A stretch of DNA of 64,000 nucleotides, taken from NCBI GenBank assembly GCA_037157565.1, contig JAZHRO010000046.1:17210501-17274500 (forward strand), written 5' to 3'. The position numbers and the translations under genes were made by a program. Below are positions 22,168 to 34,109 of the stretch, in pieces (position 1 is the stretch's first letter; each line of letters begins with the position of its first letter). The notes beneath the pieces are model-generated. The model worked only from the letters and a program-made list of their open reading frames with translations. It was not told the origin of the DNA and searched no databases. Source of the DNA: Thalassia testudinum. Its lineage: Eukaryota; Streptophyta; Magnoliopsida; Alismatales; Hydrocharitaceae.

Positions 22168-23827
22168 TGTTGGTGCTAGAGCACCGCGATCGTTTATTTT
22201 GATGATAACAAAACACGTGTCATTTAACATTTGCACTTAAAGTTTTAGATTTTAGGTTAATTGCAAATGGAGACGTGTTTAGACGGAATTCAAGCTCGCA
22301 TCCATGGCGGATTGGAGGAGCTTGACGAAAAATAGAGGAGCTTTGCGAGGAGTGATGGCTTGAAGAAGGAAGGAGATGAGGAATAGGATCGATTTCCTTT
22401 CCTTGTACTCGTTGTATTCTTGTTTCTTATTGTTGCTCTTTATTTTGTTACTTAGATTCATGTTAAAGAGCCTCAAAGAACCCTGACAGTAGTCCTAGGA
22501 ATACTTGCACAACCCTAGGATGCTTAGGTTTTCTGTAGAGAACTTAGAAAACCAAAATAGGGTTCAAACTACTTTTCAGACGTCTCATCTGAAAATCAGA
22601 TGTCTGATAAATACTTTTAAGATGTCAGACTGTTGACTCAGACGTCCGATAACAATTAAGTTGGACTTAGTTCTGTCTAATGAAATCAGACGTCCAGACC
22701 TTACTCCAGACGTTTGATAATTTTGCCAGACGTCCAATTAGTGGACCGTTGGTTGGCTTAGCAAACACTGAAGGATATGACCGTTAGCCAGTATCAGACG
22801 TCCGTAGGGGACCCCAGACGTCTGATACATGACCGTTTTACCTCGGCTGACCCAAAATCTCTTCTCAGAGATTTTCTAGCCGTTGCACTCTCTTGGAAAT
22901 ACATTCCCGTAGAAAAGTAGGTTTCTAGACGTCCAGAACTAGTGCCAGACATCCAGCCTATCTTCTGATGAACATACACTAGAACCCTGTTTAGGTCTGA
23001 TCTAAGTCAATAAGGAAACCCGCCTAGAATCAGACGTCTTAAAATGGTCTTACAGACGTCCGATGCCAAGATCAAATGTCTGATAACCCTGTCAGAGTCA
23101 TGATTGATCCTGATTTCCTTGGGCTTTGCACCCAACGGCTATGGAAGCTTTCCAAAGCCTTCCAAACCCTTCTTATGGCCTCTATAAATAGAGGAGAACC
23201 TCTTGCACACCAAGATACACCTAGTAATAACTTTCACACCATTTTGTGTCTCTCAATCCTAAGAAGCAAGCTCTTGCTCTCTAAGCTTACGTGCTACTTC
23301 TAGAGAACTGATCCGATTGTGCACCTGCTCTCTCGCCAACGATTACGAGAGCGACGAAGCGCTACCGCGTGGTTCACTCATCCGCGTCAAGTCGATGCAC
23401 CTCTGCAAAGGGAAGCATCCCAATTCCTATGGAAGCTTATGTTAAGATCATTTTTGTTGGCTCTATTGGATTGTTGTTATTTATCTTTGTTCTTTGGTTG
23501 GGTATTCGCTTTGCGAATTCCTGTCTCCTTCGTGAGACAAAATCCTTCTTGTAAAGAGAAGGGGTTTGAGGTATGATACCCTCGTATAAAGTAGTGTGGT
23601 TGTAATTGAGGTTGAATCACCCTAGTTTAAGTGATTCATTTAATGGATTTGATCAACTTGGTTGATCAGAAAATCCTAACTTAAGAGGGTTAGGTGGTAG
23701 TTTTCACCCGGTTTGGGTTTCCACCTAAAAATAATTGTGTACATTGTGTAATTAATATTTTGTGAGATTATTTTGTATTTTTATTCCACAATTTATTACG
23801 TGAACCCCTCCTATCGGGGAAACTACA
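22168..23827 (+). mobile_element. SIRE-type copia solo LTR
   Basis: 1660 bp, TGTTGGTGCT...CTACA, flanked by a perfect 5-bp duplication AGGAG (22163-22167 and 23828-23832). No internal region remains, so it arose by recombination between the two LTRs of a full element. The first bases carry a hairpin, GGTGCT at 22172-22177 and AGCACC at 22180-22185. GACGTC-core sites fill 22578-23085, TATAAATA lies at 23183-23190, and the 'ctcctatcggggaaactaca' end is typical of this family here. It sits inside the old Tekay LTR. Confidence 0.95.
22578..23190 (+). promoter_or_regulatory. SIRE LTR promoter: GACGTC array plus TATA box
   Basis: Roughly fifteen CAGACGTC(T/C)-type sites, some decayed to GATGTC or GACATC, occupy about 500 bp and end about 95 bp before TATAAATA (23183-23190). 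The transcription start would lie near 23215. Sites are separated by about 20-50 bp. Regulation by bZIP-type factors is inferred only from the ACGT core. Confidence 0.65.
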
Positions 23828-24298
23828 AGGAGGTGCGGCTGGAGGTGAGGCCGAGGGAGCTCATGGAAACGAGCTCTGTAACCTCCTGCAGCCATTGGAG
23901 GAGCTGCTGTGGTCCTGCGGGCGAAGGATCGTGCAAGGAGAAGGTTCGCAAGGCGCACTGGGAAAACATTTTTTCGCAGTATCAGACGTCAAGGATGATA
24001 TCCAAACGTCTGGAGGAGCCTCAGGACGTCAGAAGCAGGTGCCAGACGTCTGACAACATGTAGAGTGCTGAGGTATGTCCTTTATATGTGCCTGCATGCA
24101 TGTACTTATGTTTTCACGTGTCAAGTTTTTAAATCCGCACGCATGTGCAGGTACAGGAAGTGGGAAAGGCGCGTGGTGCACCCTTCGAGGTGTTTTAGGA
24201 CGTCTGGAGATGGTGCTAGACGTCTGACTGCACTTCCAGATGACCGGAGGGAGTGTCAAATGTCTGTGATATCCCTTAGACGGTTGCAGAGGGGTTCA

Positions 24299-25658
24299 TG
24301 ATAACTCTATATTTTGTGGCGATAATTCTGTAAATCGGGGTTTATCTTAAGGGTAACATGCACAAATAACACATTATAAATGGGCATGGGAGCATTACAT
24401 GCATTGCACATTAAGATTGCTTATAAATCAGTGTTGATGACCATTTATACAAGTTCATGTCAAAACAGGCCTCAGATAAGCGATTAGACCGCACAGATGA
24501 ATTCAGAACGACAAATGAAGTCCAACAGGCTGAAAATCGATCAAATCCGACATCTAGAGCTCCCGCAACAAGCCTAAGAAGTTATGGCCATTAATCTCAT
24601 GATCAATAGCCCACAGGCAGCCACTCGGCGACATCTGATGCACCCGCACTCGCGGTGCACCTCGTCACCACGCACCCTCAATCAAATCCTGACTGTTGGA
24701 TTTTCATCCAACGGTCGGCAGTAGCCGGGAGCAAATCCTTCTTCGCGACCATCCGCGGGACGCAGCGCAACGATCGACGCTCCTTTCCAGAGCACCCGAT
24801 GCAGGATCGAGCCACGTAGCATATCGAATTCGAGCCGAAGGTGCGCATAAGAGAAATTGTATCGTTGATGAGCATGTGGACAGCGAAGATAGCGCTACGT
24901 GGCGCCCTCAGATGCGAGCGGTTGGGCGTGCGCATCTCAATAGGCAATCAGTAGGTGCGCAAACGGATCACAGGCACAGCACGGGGGAGGATGCATAAGC
25001 GGGCAAGGAAGATTGACGGGTAGGAGCCTTCACTGACATTTCTGGGGCGGTTTTAGTGACGTCCTAGACGTCGCTAAAGCCCCTACTTAATTTAGAAACC
25101 CCTTCTTCCTATATAAACCCCCTCCAACTACCCATGTAGAGGCATTAAATGAACTTGCAATCCTTCTCCCCCATTCCTAGCTTCCCTTAGCACATTTGTA
25201 CTCGCCAGAGTTGACAAGCCACCGACGGAGCCCTCCACCGCCGTGGCCGCCTCGCCTTCTCCTCTCTCTCTCCCCCCCCTTTACTCTAGCCTTACTTTAC
25301 TTTTGTTTAAGCATTTAGCTATTGTTGTAATACTCAAGTTGCATGTTAAACGATGTTGTTTCTTATATAGTTATTGCCTCTCTCTTTTGGTCGGGCATTT
25401 ATTATCTTGATTTGCATGAATGCTATGATCAAAAGACTCTAACCCGACTCTCTCTTTCTCTCGTATTCTCTTTTCACTCGCTTTTTCTCGTGCGCAAGCA
25501 AAACCTGCCATTTCTGTGACAACCTAGCAACAGAAAAAGCCGATTTCACGCCTCCCTGTGTTCGACACTCGGACTCACATCCGTTTCTACATTTAAAACT
25601 GACGTTGCAAACGCAAGCTACAATGACCTATTTAGACATACGCATCCGTCCCACATCA
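24299..25658 (+). mobile_element. Athila-like solo LTR
   Basis: 1360 bp, TGATAACTCT...CCCACATCA, with a perfect duplication GTTCA (24294-24298 and 25659-25663). TATAAA is at 25112-25117. The 'cctccctgtgttcgacactc' block (25553) is typical of the end region of Athila/Tat-type LTRs. It interrupts the old Tekay LTR between two GACGTC-bearing pieces. A C-rich run and CT-rich tract lie at 25260-25280. Confidence 0.93.
25052..25117 (+). promoter_or_regulatory. Promoter-proximal GACGTC inverted repeat and TATA box
   Basis: TTTAGTGACGTC (25052-25063) and GACGTCGCTAAA (25067-25078) form a 12-bp inverted repeat with one T/C mismatch and a 3-base loop. TATAAA follows 33 bp later. A related arrangement is present on the minus strand in the LTR at 62261-63977 (62963-62991, TATA at 62931). 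Confidence 0.65.
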
Positions 25659-27131
25659 GTTCAGACGTCTAAGGAAGTTGCAGGAAAGCAATGTGAGATT
25701 CTGAGGTCGTTCAAGACGTCTGGTCTAGTCTGAGACGTCAGATTTTAGTCAGTATGCACGTTTTTGGCTCGTTTAAGGCCAAACGGAGTCGGTTTTGCGC
25801 AAACAAAGTATTGTTGGTTTTCGTTCGAGTTTCTCTACGTGTTAGTGTCACTCGTATACTATTTTGAACTTGTTTGATATGTTTGGTTAATTGTATAGCT
25901 CTTTAGCTAATAGAGTATACGAGACTTGTAGAGACGACGGGATCTACGATCCGAGCCCCCACTACACCCGTGTATCCCGATAGAGTGGTTTTTCTAACTA
26001 TTATGAATTAATTAATTAAGTGCATGCTATCTTAGAATGAATTGATTGAACCTTAGGATATGAGATGAACCCTAGGGCAGAATTGAGTGAATGAACATTG
26101 CTTGAGCCACACAGTTTATTTTGAAATACATGTTAGAACCCTTAAAGCTAGGAAATGAATAGTCAAATGAGGTGATGCTTCTTTCAATTAATAAATTACG
26201 AGTTGCCTGTTATATGGTTGAGAACCAGGTTGTGAACAATGAGATATGCATGTTGTGAAATGAAATGAACTTAATACAATGCATGAACCATATAGGGAAA
26301 CTAGAAAGGGAACTCACGTATATGGAATGAATATCGTATGTAGAAGGGAAGTGAGCTTGCCCTTGAGTACATGGTAATGAGAAGTGCAACTGTCCCTTTT
26401 GCATGGAAAGTGAGCTGGTCCTTGTGTACGCTGTACCGATGAAAGCTATCGTTACTTTAGTGTGGGGGGAGCTAGCCTCCCTCGGGTTGAGTCCTAGGGT
26501 TAAGAATGGCCCCCTACACCGACTCTTGTTACCTTAATGTAGGGGGGAGTTAGCCTCCCCATGGGGCCGGGGTTTGGACTGGCTGCCCTACACCAACTCT
26601 TGTTAGGCCAACTAGGCAAACCACGATAGTCAGGCGAGGGTACGTGATTGCACAGCAAAAATACACCAACAATTGTGCCGTCTTGTGTTATTTCCTAGCA
26701 TTACCAGTGCATATTAGGTATCTCCTCCCCTCTCCCCTCCATATGCAGCCTCTCCTCCTTCTGAGGAGCTACTCTGCGAGCAGGAGCACCTCACAGTGGT
26801 GCACAACCACCACTGTAAGTCCCACCACGGCCAAGCTCATCAAAGAGCTGGTGGGCGTGGTGGTTCTATTCCCAGTTTCATCGTTCAAAGCATTTCCGCC
26901 ATTGCCACAGGAGCTTCAAGCTTTGAAGCTCAAGCTCCGCAACAGCAACAGCAGCAGCGCACGCCTCCAGCGCGCGCCTGCAGGCCACCCTCGCCTCCCG
27001 CTTCTTTGCGCCCGCACCCGCCTCTCCGCGCAAGCCAGCAGCCGACGCAGACCTTCCGCGCGCGCGCCAGCTCGCGCAGCAGCTCCCGCACTCACAGCAC
27101 TGGGCATAGGCGGTCGCGCGAGTCGATAGCA

Positions 27132-27214
27132 CACTGTAGCCACTGTTCACGGTTTCAGCGGAACACTGTGGCTACAGTGCGGTGACCGGTAAGTTTCTCA
27201 CTTATCCGGTCACC
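27132..27214. other. Two adjacent perfect hairpins in Athila-1 5' LTR
   Basis: Hairpin 1: CACTGTAGCCAC (27132-27143) pairs with GTGGCTACAGTG (27168-27179), extended by TGTTC/GAACA with a small bulge. Hairpin 2: GGTGACCGGTAAG (27181-27193) pairs with CTTATCCGGTCACC (27201-27214) with one bulged T. The 3' LTR is broken inside hairpin 1: its left arm is at 40307-40318 and the right arm is missing. Confidence 0.85.
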
Positions 27215-27575
27215 CAACGGCCGCAACCTACGCTAGCCCGCGCCCGTGTCTTTCCCCGCGCCCGCTCCAGCGCCCGATCGCGTTTGCGTTCGCCTGCGTC
27301 TTTGCCCGCTTCAGCACATAGCACCTTCGCCCGCACCCGCCTCTTCGCGCAGCGCGGTGCGCTGTGGCTTCTCTTCCCCGCGCCTCTTCTCGCGCCTACG
27401 CACCTGCGCGCGCGTGGCCATCAGACGACGCGCTGGGGCTCCAGACGGCTTAACTTGCCTCCTTCACTCCAGCTGTCTCTCTTGCCCTCTCTCTCTCTCT
27501 CTCTCTCACAGCACTCTCTCACTCCTCAGCAGACACACACACACACACTCTCCTACACACACCCACTCACTTATA

Positions 27576-27880
27576 CACTATTATATACTTATATATATAT
27601 ATATACATATTCATATATATATATATACATATATATACACATATATTTATACATAAATATATATATATATATATACAAATATACATATATATATCTATAA
27701 CTATAAATACATACATATATATATATATACATATGTGTATGTTTATCTACATATATCTATATACATAGATACTTATACTAATATATATATATATATATAT
27801 ATACATACACATACATACATACATATATATAACTATATACATATATTACTATATATATATACATATATATATTTTCATAT
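27576..27880. repeat. TA-rich microsatellite
   Basis: About 300 bp of (TA)n with interspersed CATA, CACA and TTTA units inside the 5' LTR. Tyr/Ile frames across it are artefacts. A shorter (TA)n lies at 38391-38421 in the same element. Confidence 0.95.
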
Positions 27881-28558
27881 CACTTACCATACGTTGTATC
27901 GCGGGAATATCTGCACCAGTTGCTGATATTCCCCGATACACGTCTACAGAAAGCGTTTTCGCACACATCTTCCACCATCCATCCTACACTTCGCGCGGCA
28001 CTTCATCCTGTTGGTTGCATCTTCCTAGACGACGACCGACTCGACACCGTGCTACACGCCATCTCCACCTCCACTCCCACCCCTATATACATATATATAT
28101 ACTATATTTACTTTTATTTCTCTTTGCCGCCAGTAAAAAAGATAAAAAAAAAATATCTAAAAGAGAAAAGATAATCTTTGACTTGCAGGTACTCAGTCTT
28201 GCAAATAGCAAGACCAGTTTTGGGAACCCTAATTTGGCTCAAAGCCAAGAACCTGATTTTGAGGGTGTACCTCAAGGACAAAAATTATCAGAAAAAGATA
28301 TTAAATAGAAAAACACCAAAAACATAATAAACAAACGGAAGAGATTCGTTGAAGGAAAGGCGTAGAAACTTCTTCTAATCCCACTTCCCTGAGTTCGACC
28401 CTGGGCCTAAAAGTGACCAAGATAAAATCAAGTAGGCCAGGTAAAAAAATTTTGTAAAGAGATGGTTAGGCTCAATTTAGGTTAACCACTATACTCATTA
28501 CAACGATTAAATCACTATATTAACACAACCTATCCGGGCCCGAACACACACTCTTTTC

Positions 28559-28575
28559 TGGCGCCGTTGCCGGGG
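28559..28575 (+). promoter_or_regulatory. Primer binding site, tRNA-Asp
   Basis: TGGCGCCGTTGCCGGGG is complementary to the 3' end of plant tRNA-Asp including CCA, the primer used by Athila-type elements. It fixes the 5' LTR end a few bases upstream. Confidence 0.93.
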
Positions 28576-29944
28576 AAGTGCGCATTTAAGTAAGTTTTTA
28601 CTCCATTCCTTTAATTTCTCTCTTCTTACACCCTTCTCTTCACGGGTGTTTTTATTTGTTGCTGTGTAGGTGAACCTGTTGCAAGGAGAAGGTAGGCAGA
28701 CGAAGTCGGAGACGTGAGCAGATCCAAGGCGGGAACGAGAGCGTGAAGACGCTGGCACCGCACTGGAGCTTCGCACGTTGCTGAACAAGTAGGTCTTCCT
28801 TTCTTAGCAACTTAGGTCAGCTTGTCACCCTAATAAAAAAAAAACTAAAAACTAGAAAAACTTCTTGGGATCTCTTGGGGTAAGTGGATTAAAATTCACT
28901 TGTTTGATTGTTTGCCTTTACTCCCACCACCTCGGGATTTCCCGCCAAACTTCGCATAGCGAAGATCCTAGAATCTTAATTCTTGAATCTTTCGCCGTGT
29001 GAAGTATTCTTTGAGGCAAAAATCAAAAGATTGATTGACATCCCTCTTTGCCTCATTTATCTGCAATTCGGGATCACCTTTTTGGTGAGGAGACTGGGAA
29101 TTGAGTTAATTCCAACCCCACCACGACCTTTCACGTACCTAAGATTCGATCCCGAATACTTCAACCCCAACAATTTGATTTTCTTTATCTTTTGGTTGAG
29201 CCTTGTGTGTGGACATCATTTTATTGATTGGGAGCACTTAAATTGTAGTGCTTTGGCTTCCTTTCACACTAATCTAAAACTGATTCGTGCATCCACACAT
29301 AGAAATCTCTATCTAGGGAAGCCCATTGCATTTTGGCATACATTAACCAATTGACATTGAAGAAGGGTTTGTTGGACTTAGAAGAAAACTTGTATTCTCT
29401 CAGAACCTGGAGATTGGTTGAATTGATAATTCAGAGAAATCTTAAAATCCATACTACTTAAGGCTGAATTATAAAAACCATTCACCAATAAAAACTTCAA
29501 TTCGGGGAGATTTCCTCGTTGCAAGCTTGGTTTACACACTCTATAAAATCAATCATTTGGGCATTACCCGTAAATAACGCCCTTCACATTCCAGAAGCAC
29601 TTGATCCTAAGCCTCTAACTAAAATTGGTAGTAACTTGACCGTTATTAAGGATTGGAGGTCTAACTACCTGTGTGTAGCGCCTACGTGCTGGCCAGGGTT
29701 CCCGCGTGCTATTGGGTGTCTAAGACTGGGGCAAACGGCCTATCAATCTAGCTCGATGGTTCCGCGGTGCTCGCATTCGGTTCCGTAGGTTGTGATAGTA
29801 GGTAACTTATATCTTTAGGTTTAAGGGCACACTGTAGAGGTTAGGAATTTGATTGTATTGATTTGTCATCAAGTGTACCTTTGCGGCGTCATTTCTCTCA
29901 TCTCTTTTCCCTTCGTATCCCCCTAATTCTTCCTGTGGTAATGC
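28576..29944 (+). other. Untranslated leader of Athila-1
   Basis: About 1.4 kb between primer site and gag. A 123-codon frame at 28983 has hydrophobic stretches but no recognizable domain and no counterpart kept in the related element at 53389-54956, so I leave it uncalled. A long leader before gag is usual in Athila elements and would hold the packaging signal. Confidence 0.6.
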
Positions 29945-31447
29945 ATGTTTGGGAGGAGGTCACAAAACCCTGAACTGTGTGAATTGCCTGATAATTTTAG
30001 AAAAGAAGCCGAATCGTCCTCATCCACAAACATGGTTACACACCCACCCCCAAATCCCGAGGGAGGAAACCACCCTCAAAACCCACCAGGCGGTGGAGCC
30101 TTGGATCCCATAACCCGTCTCCAAGCCCAAATGGAAATGTATAATGAGCAAATTGAAGCCATAAGGGAAACATTGGAGGAAATGCAGAACCCTCCCGAAC
30201 GAGAGGAGCCTAGGTCTCTTAGCTCCTATCAGAATCCCGCTGCTACAGAGACCATAGCACAAATTCGGGTCCCCATGGGCAGGGACGACTTTGAACTGAA
30301 ACCTAACATAATTGGCCTGATAAATTTTCACTTACATGGTCTTGAAAGTGAAGATCCTTTCCTCCACTTGGAAGACCTAACCCGATTGGCTAAAACTGTT
30401 AAACGAAGAAATATCGGGTTACCTATAGTCCTCATGAAAATGTTCCCGTTTTCATTGCGGGATAAAGCGTCGCAGTGGATACGCACCCTTGGGAGAACCA
30501 TCCACTCTTGGGAAGAGATGCGAACAACGTTTCTCAAGAAGTTCTTCACAATCGGGCGAACCAATGCGCTTCGTCGTGCTATCACCTCATTTACGCAACA
30601 AAACGGTGAACAATTTCACGAGGCATGGGAGAGATATAATGACCTCCTCAGGAAGTGTCCACACCACGGTTTGCCTGAGTGGCATATAGCCCAGATTTTC
30701 TACTATGGGCTAAATGAGTCTTTGAAGCAGATTGCAGATGCTTCCTGCGAAGGGAATTTCATTAATAAAGACGAGAATGGAGCATTCGAATTGTTTGAAA
30801 ATATTTATGAAAACTCAATGAACAATGCCTCCTTTGTCGCCTTTAATCATACCAACCTTCCCCGAAATGTCCACGAAGTTGACACAGGACCCTCCCATTC
30901 ATCCATAGATCTCAGCCTTATCGCACAAAAATTGGATGAAGTCTCCGTCGTGCACAAGAAGCTGGACGAGCTTCTCGCCAACCTCGCCCGTTCTATGGCA
31001 AACACCCCCACCTCACCACTTCGTCACAATCCCAATTCTTCCAACACCTGGCTTATCTCGAGAAACCCCGTAAGACCTTCCTTACCGAGTGTCACGCCGA
31101 GCGATTCGGTAAGCCATGTGGATCTGGCTTCTGCGAGCCAGTATTTTGACACGGAGGACCAAGCCTCTGTATGCTCGAATGCATATTTACATGCGGACGT
31201 GTCTTTTGGCATAGAAGACGCTTGCACCCTGGGGAACAACCCGTTCTCTGCCATTTATAACCCAGGGTGGCGAAATCATCCGAACTTCGCATGGTCCAAC
31301 AACCCGCAGCACCAAAACCTCACGGGTGGACCAATGCGACCGTCCGCACCCGTCATCCCAAGGGCTCAGTCTAATCCTATGGCGAATCCGCATCAGGTCC
31401 TTGCGTACCGCAAACCGAACACGCATCAAGTCCTCTTGATAAATTGA
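29945..31447 (+). pseudogene. Athila gag (capsid)
   Basis: 500 codons, open, starting MFGRRSQNPE, which aligns with MHGRWSQN at 54957 in the other Athila element and supports this start. After a Pro-rich N-terminus and a short coiled-coil-like stretch (about residues 60-85), the retrotransposon gag domain spans about 115-280: DDFELKPNIIGLI, LEDLTRLAKT, FPFSLRDKASQWI, FLKKFFTIGRTNALRR, CPHHGLPEWHIAQIFYYGL. No zinc knuckle is seen, as is common in Athila gag. The frame ends at 31445-31447; the rest of gag-pro continues in another frame at 31444, so either a lesion or a programmed shift separates them. Confidence 0.92.
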
Positions 31448-32811
31448 TGCGAATGATGACGGAAATATCAAACCGCCATGAAGAGAACATGACCTCTCTT
31501 CAGCACCAATTGGCGCAGCAGAATGCTGAGATCAGTCAACTACGCATGGCGGCTCGATCTCAAGGCACTCTTCCCGCCCAACCTGTTCCCAACCCGCGAA
31601 ATTTCATACCCCGTGGTCCTCAACCACAGGTACGACCTTCTCAGGGGCAGGTTCATCAGATTCTGCAGGCTTCGAGCATTCCACCAGGATTTCAGGCTAA
31701 TCCTGCTGCAGCACCTCACTCTTATGTCCCTATTACGAACCCTCCTCCGCCATATGATCCCATTGAACCCGCATCGTCCAATGCGATCACTACGAGGAGA
31801 GGCAAGCAGATTGTCGATCCGCCTCGACCTGATCCTGGTCCATCTTCTTCATCGCCCTCTCATTCGGGATGCGCACCGCATTCGCAAGAGGATGATACAC
31901 CCAAATTAGTGCCAGAATCAATTCCATTCCCTGAGGCTCTACTGAGGGAGCCAAAACGCAAGAAGAAAGATACGCAGGCCTTTGATAACCTGCGTAATTT
32001 GTTCAGGGATATTGAAATCAAGGTACCCCTGCTTGAGGCTATCGACCACATACCTACTGTCACCCGATTTTTCAAAGACTGCACAACATCCAGGCGACAG
32101 TCAAAGAAAACTAAGAATCCGGTGGTTCTCTCGCCTCATGCGAGTTGTGCTATACTGTCAAATCTACCACTGAAGCAGAAAGTTCCGGGCACACCGCTTA
32201 TTTCTTGCAGCATCCAAGGCTGCAATTTTAACCGTGCCCTGCTTGATTTAGGATCTTCCATCAATCTTATACCAACCATCATGCTCGAAAAATTTTCCTT
32301 GGGAAGTCTGAAACCCACCCCTATCACGTTACAGTTGGCAGATCGTTCTGTCAAAATCCCAATGGGTGTGGTGGAAGACGTGGTGGTTAGGGTCAACAGT
32401 CTTTGTTTTCCTGTTGACTTTCTTGTTTTAGATATGGAAGTTCCTAGCTCACTTTCTGATTGTCCGATCATCCTTGGTCGACCTTTCTTGGCCACAGCCT
32501 GCGCCCATATCAATTGCGAGTTGGGTTGTATTGAGATTGCCGTTGGATCTGAAAAACTCAAGCTTAACATCTTCAAGGCAGCCAAGAACTTTGATTGCGA
32601 TTACATCGAGGATGACACATCTGACGAGGACATGGCCGTCAGCACGTGTATCGAACTAATTGGGACCTATTCTGACTGCTGCGGACTGCCTTTAAACATT
32701 GACGATTGCCTGACCAACACATATTGTGACGTTCCCCCATCCCTCCCTATTCCCGTACCTTCTCCTGACCAGATTTCTGATGAGGTTTTCTTCGCTTCCC
32801 ATACCTTGTGA
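31444..32811 (+). pseudogene. Athila gag C-terminus and aspartic protease
   Basis: 455 codons. The first part (KL/MRMMTEISNRHEENMTSLQH) is the predicted coiled coil that normally follows gag, then a Pro-rich linker with ITTRRGKQ, a motif usual just before protease. The protease core shows ALLDLGSSINLIP (catalytic Asp present; Ser replaces the usual Ala after Gly), TLQLADRSVKIPMG and CPIILGRPFLATA. It ends at a TGA (32809-32811), and the same frame continues as linker to 33303, so the stop is a lesion within pol. Confidence 0.9.
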
Positions 32812-34109
32812 TCTGAGTCATATCCGTGCTACTCACCGCCGGTCCACACTCTTGAAGATCGGATTGCCCTTTCTTTCTCGCCAAATCAAACGGATTTGCA
32901 ACTCCACACTGGGACCTTGAGCCCATATACTACTCACTGGGGCTATTCCTTTTTGGATCCATCTATCCAAGAAGCCCCTATTCTTGGCCAATCTGAGAGC
33001 CAACTTCTTTCTCCTGACTTGTTCTCTGATCCGCCGGGAACACTCTCGTCCCAAGAAATGCCAGACCTTTCACCATCCACTCCCGAGCTGAGAGAGCTTC
33101 CTAGTACACTTAAATATGTTTTCCTGGGGCCAAATGAAACACTCCCCGTAATCATCAGTTCAAAATTGACCAGGGAGCAAGAGTGTAAACTAACTGAGGT
33201 CCTTATGGAACACAAGGCAGCCATTGGATGGTCTTTATCAGACTTATCTGGCATTAGCCCCTCCTACTGCACTCACCGTATATATACGGAGGAGGAGGCT
33301 TGACCTTCCCGCGAGATGCAGCGATGTCTCAACCCTCACATGCGGAGGTCGTTAAGAAGGAAATTATTAAGTGGCTGGATGCGGGTATAATCTACCCAAT
33401 CAGCGATAGCCCCTGGGTGAGTCTGATTCACGTTGTGCCCAAAAAGGCGAGACTCACCATCAGTGTCAATGACAGGGGTGAATCCATCCCTACACACACT
33501 CCTACATCTTGGAGAGTGTGTGTAGATTATAGGAAACTCAATGCTGCAACTAAGAAAGATCACTTTCCGCTACCTTTCATTGACCAAATCCTGGAACGGT
33601 TAGCGAGAAATAAATTTTTTTGTTTCCTGGATGAATTCTCAGGATATAACCAGGTGGCAATTGACCCCCGGGACCAAGAGAAAACCACTTTTACCTACCC
33701 CTTCGGCACCTTTGCATTTGAAGGATGCCGTTTGGACTTTGCAACGCGCCAGCAACTTTCCAGAGATGTATGTTGGCGATATTCCATGACATGGTGGGTG
33801 ACTTTCTCGAGGTCTTCATGGATGACTTTTCAGTCTTTGGACCATCTTTCGATGACCGTCTTGCCAACCTGACCTGTATCCTTAGAAGATGTATTGATGT
33901 AAACCTCATGCTTTCTTGGGAAAAAAGTCATTTTATGGTACACCAGGGAATTGTTCTCGGACATATCATCTCCGATAGGGGTATCGAGGTTGACAGAGCT
34001 AAGCTTGACGTAATTGCTGATTTACCAGTGGCTCTGTCAAACAAATCCGCTCCTTCCTAGGACACATCGATTTCTATAGGAGATTCATCAAAGTTTTCTC
34101 CAAGATTTC
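32812..34109 (+). pseudogene. Athila reverse transcriptase
   Basis: The linker (TPELRELPSTLKYVFLG... LSDLSGISPSYCTHRI, 32896-33303) runs into RT. Motifs: EIIKWLDAGIIYPISDSPW, WRVCVDYRKLNAATKKDHFP, CFLDEFSGYNQVAI, then after a one-base shift near 33725 MPFGLCNAPATFQRCM and the catalytic FMDD (33815-33826), the box typical of Athila. Lesions seen: stop at 33301-33303, a shift near 33345, a shift near 33725 and a shift near 34035 that breaks the thumb region ([12 protein letters not shown] in the next frame). It would copy element RNA if intact. Confidence 0.92.

Larger units (their letters stand above)
21720..26644 (+). mobile_element. Old Tekay-type LTR in three pieces
   Basis: The LTR starts TGTTGAAATGACCC (21720), right after the remnant integrase end, and survives as 21720-22167, 23833-24298 and 25664-26644. 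Its order resembles the LTR at 3455-6152 reversed: TATA-like TATTTAA at 21927-21933, GACGTC-core motifs at 23988-24290 and 25660-25745, then the 'ggcaaaccacgatagtcaggcg' type block near 26615, similar to 4310-4345 reversed. The last portion of the LTR is absent because Athila-1 inserted at 26645 and its far side is deleted. C/T- and CA-rich tracts around 21840-22010 give false reading frames. Confidence 0.75.
26645..28550 (+). repeat. Athila-1 5' LTR
   Basis: About 1.9 kb from TGATTGCACAGC to ACACA just before the primer site; the end is approximate by a few bases. Compared with the 3' LTR it lacks 375 bp (39526-39900) after 'attaggtat'. It holds GC-rich sequence (26940-27130), two strong hairpins (27132-27214), CT/CA tracts (27480-27560) and a TA-rich microsatellite (27576-27880). 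Proline/serine/arginine-rich frames in the GC-rich part are not genes. Confidence 0.88.

Noticed and set aside
27182..27926. Tyr/Ile-rich reading frames
   Set aside because: They are translations of a TA microsatellite.
28983..29354. 123-codon hydrophobic frame in the Athila-1 leader, considered as an extra gene
   Set aside because: No domain and no counterpart in the leader of the related element at 53388-54956.
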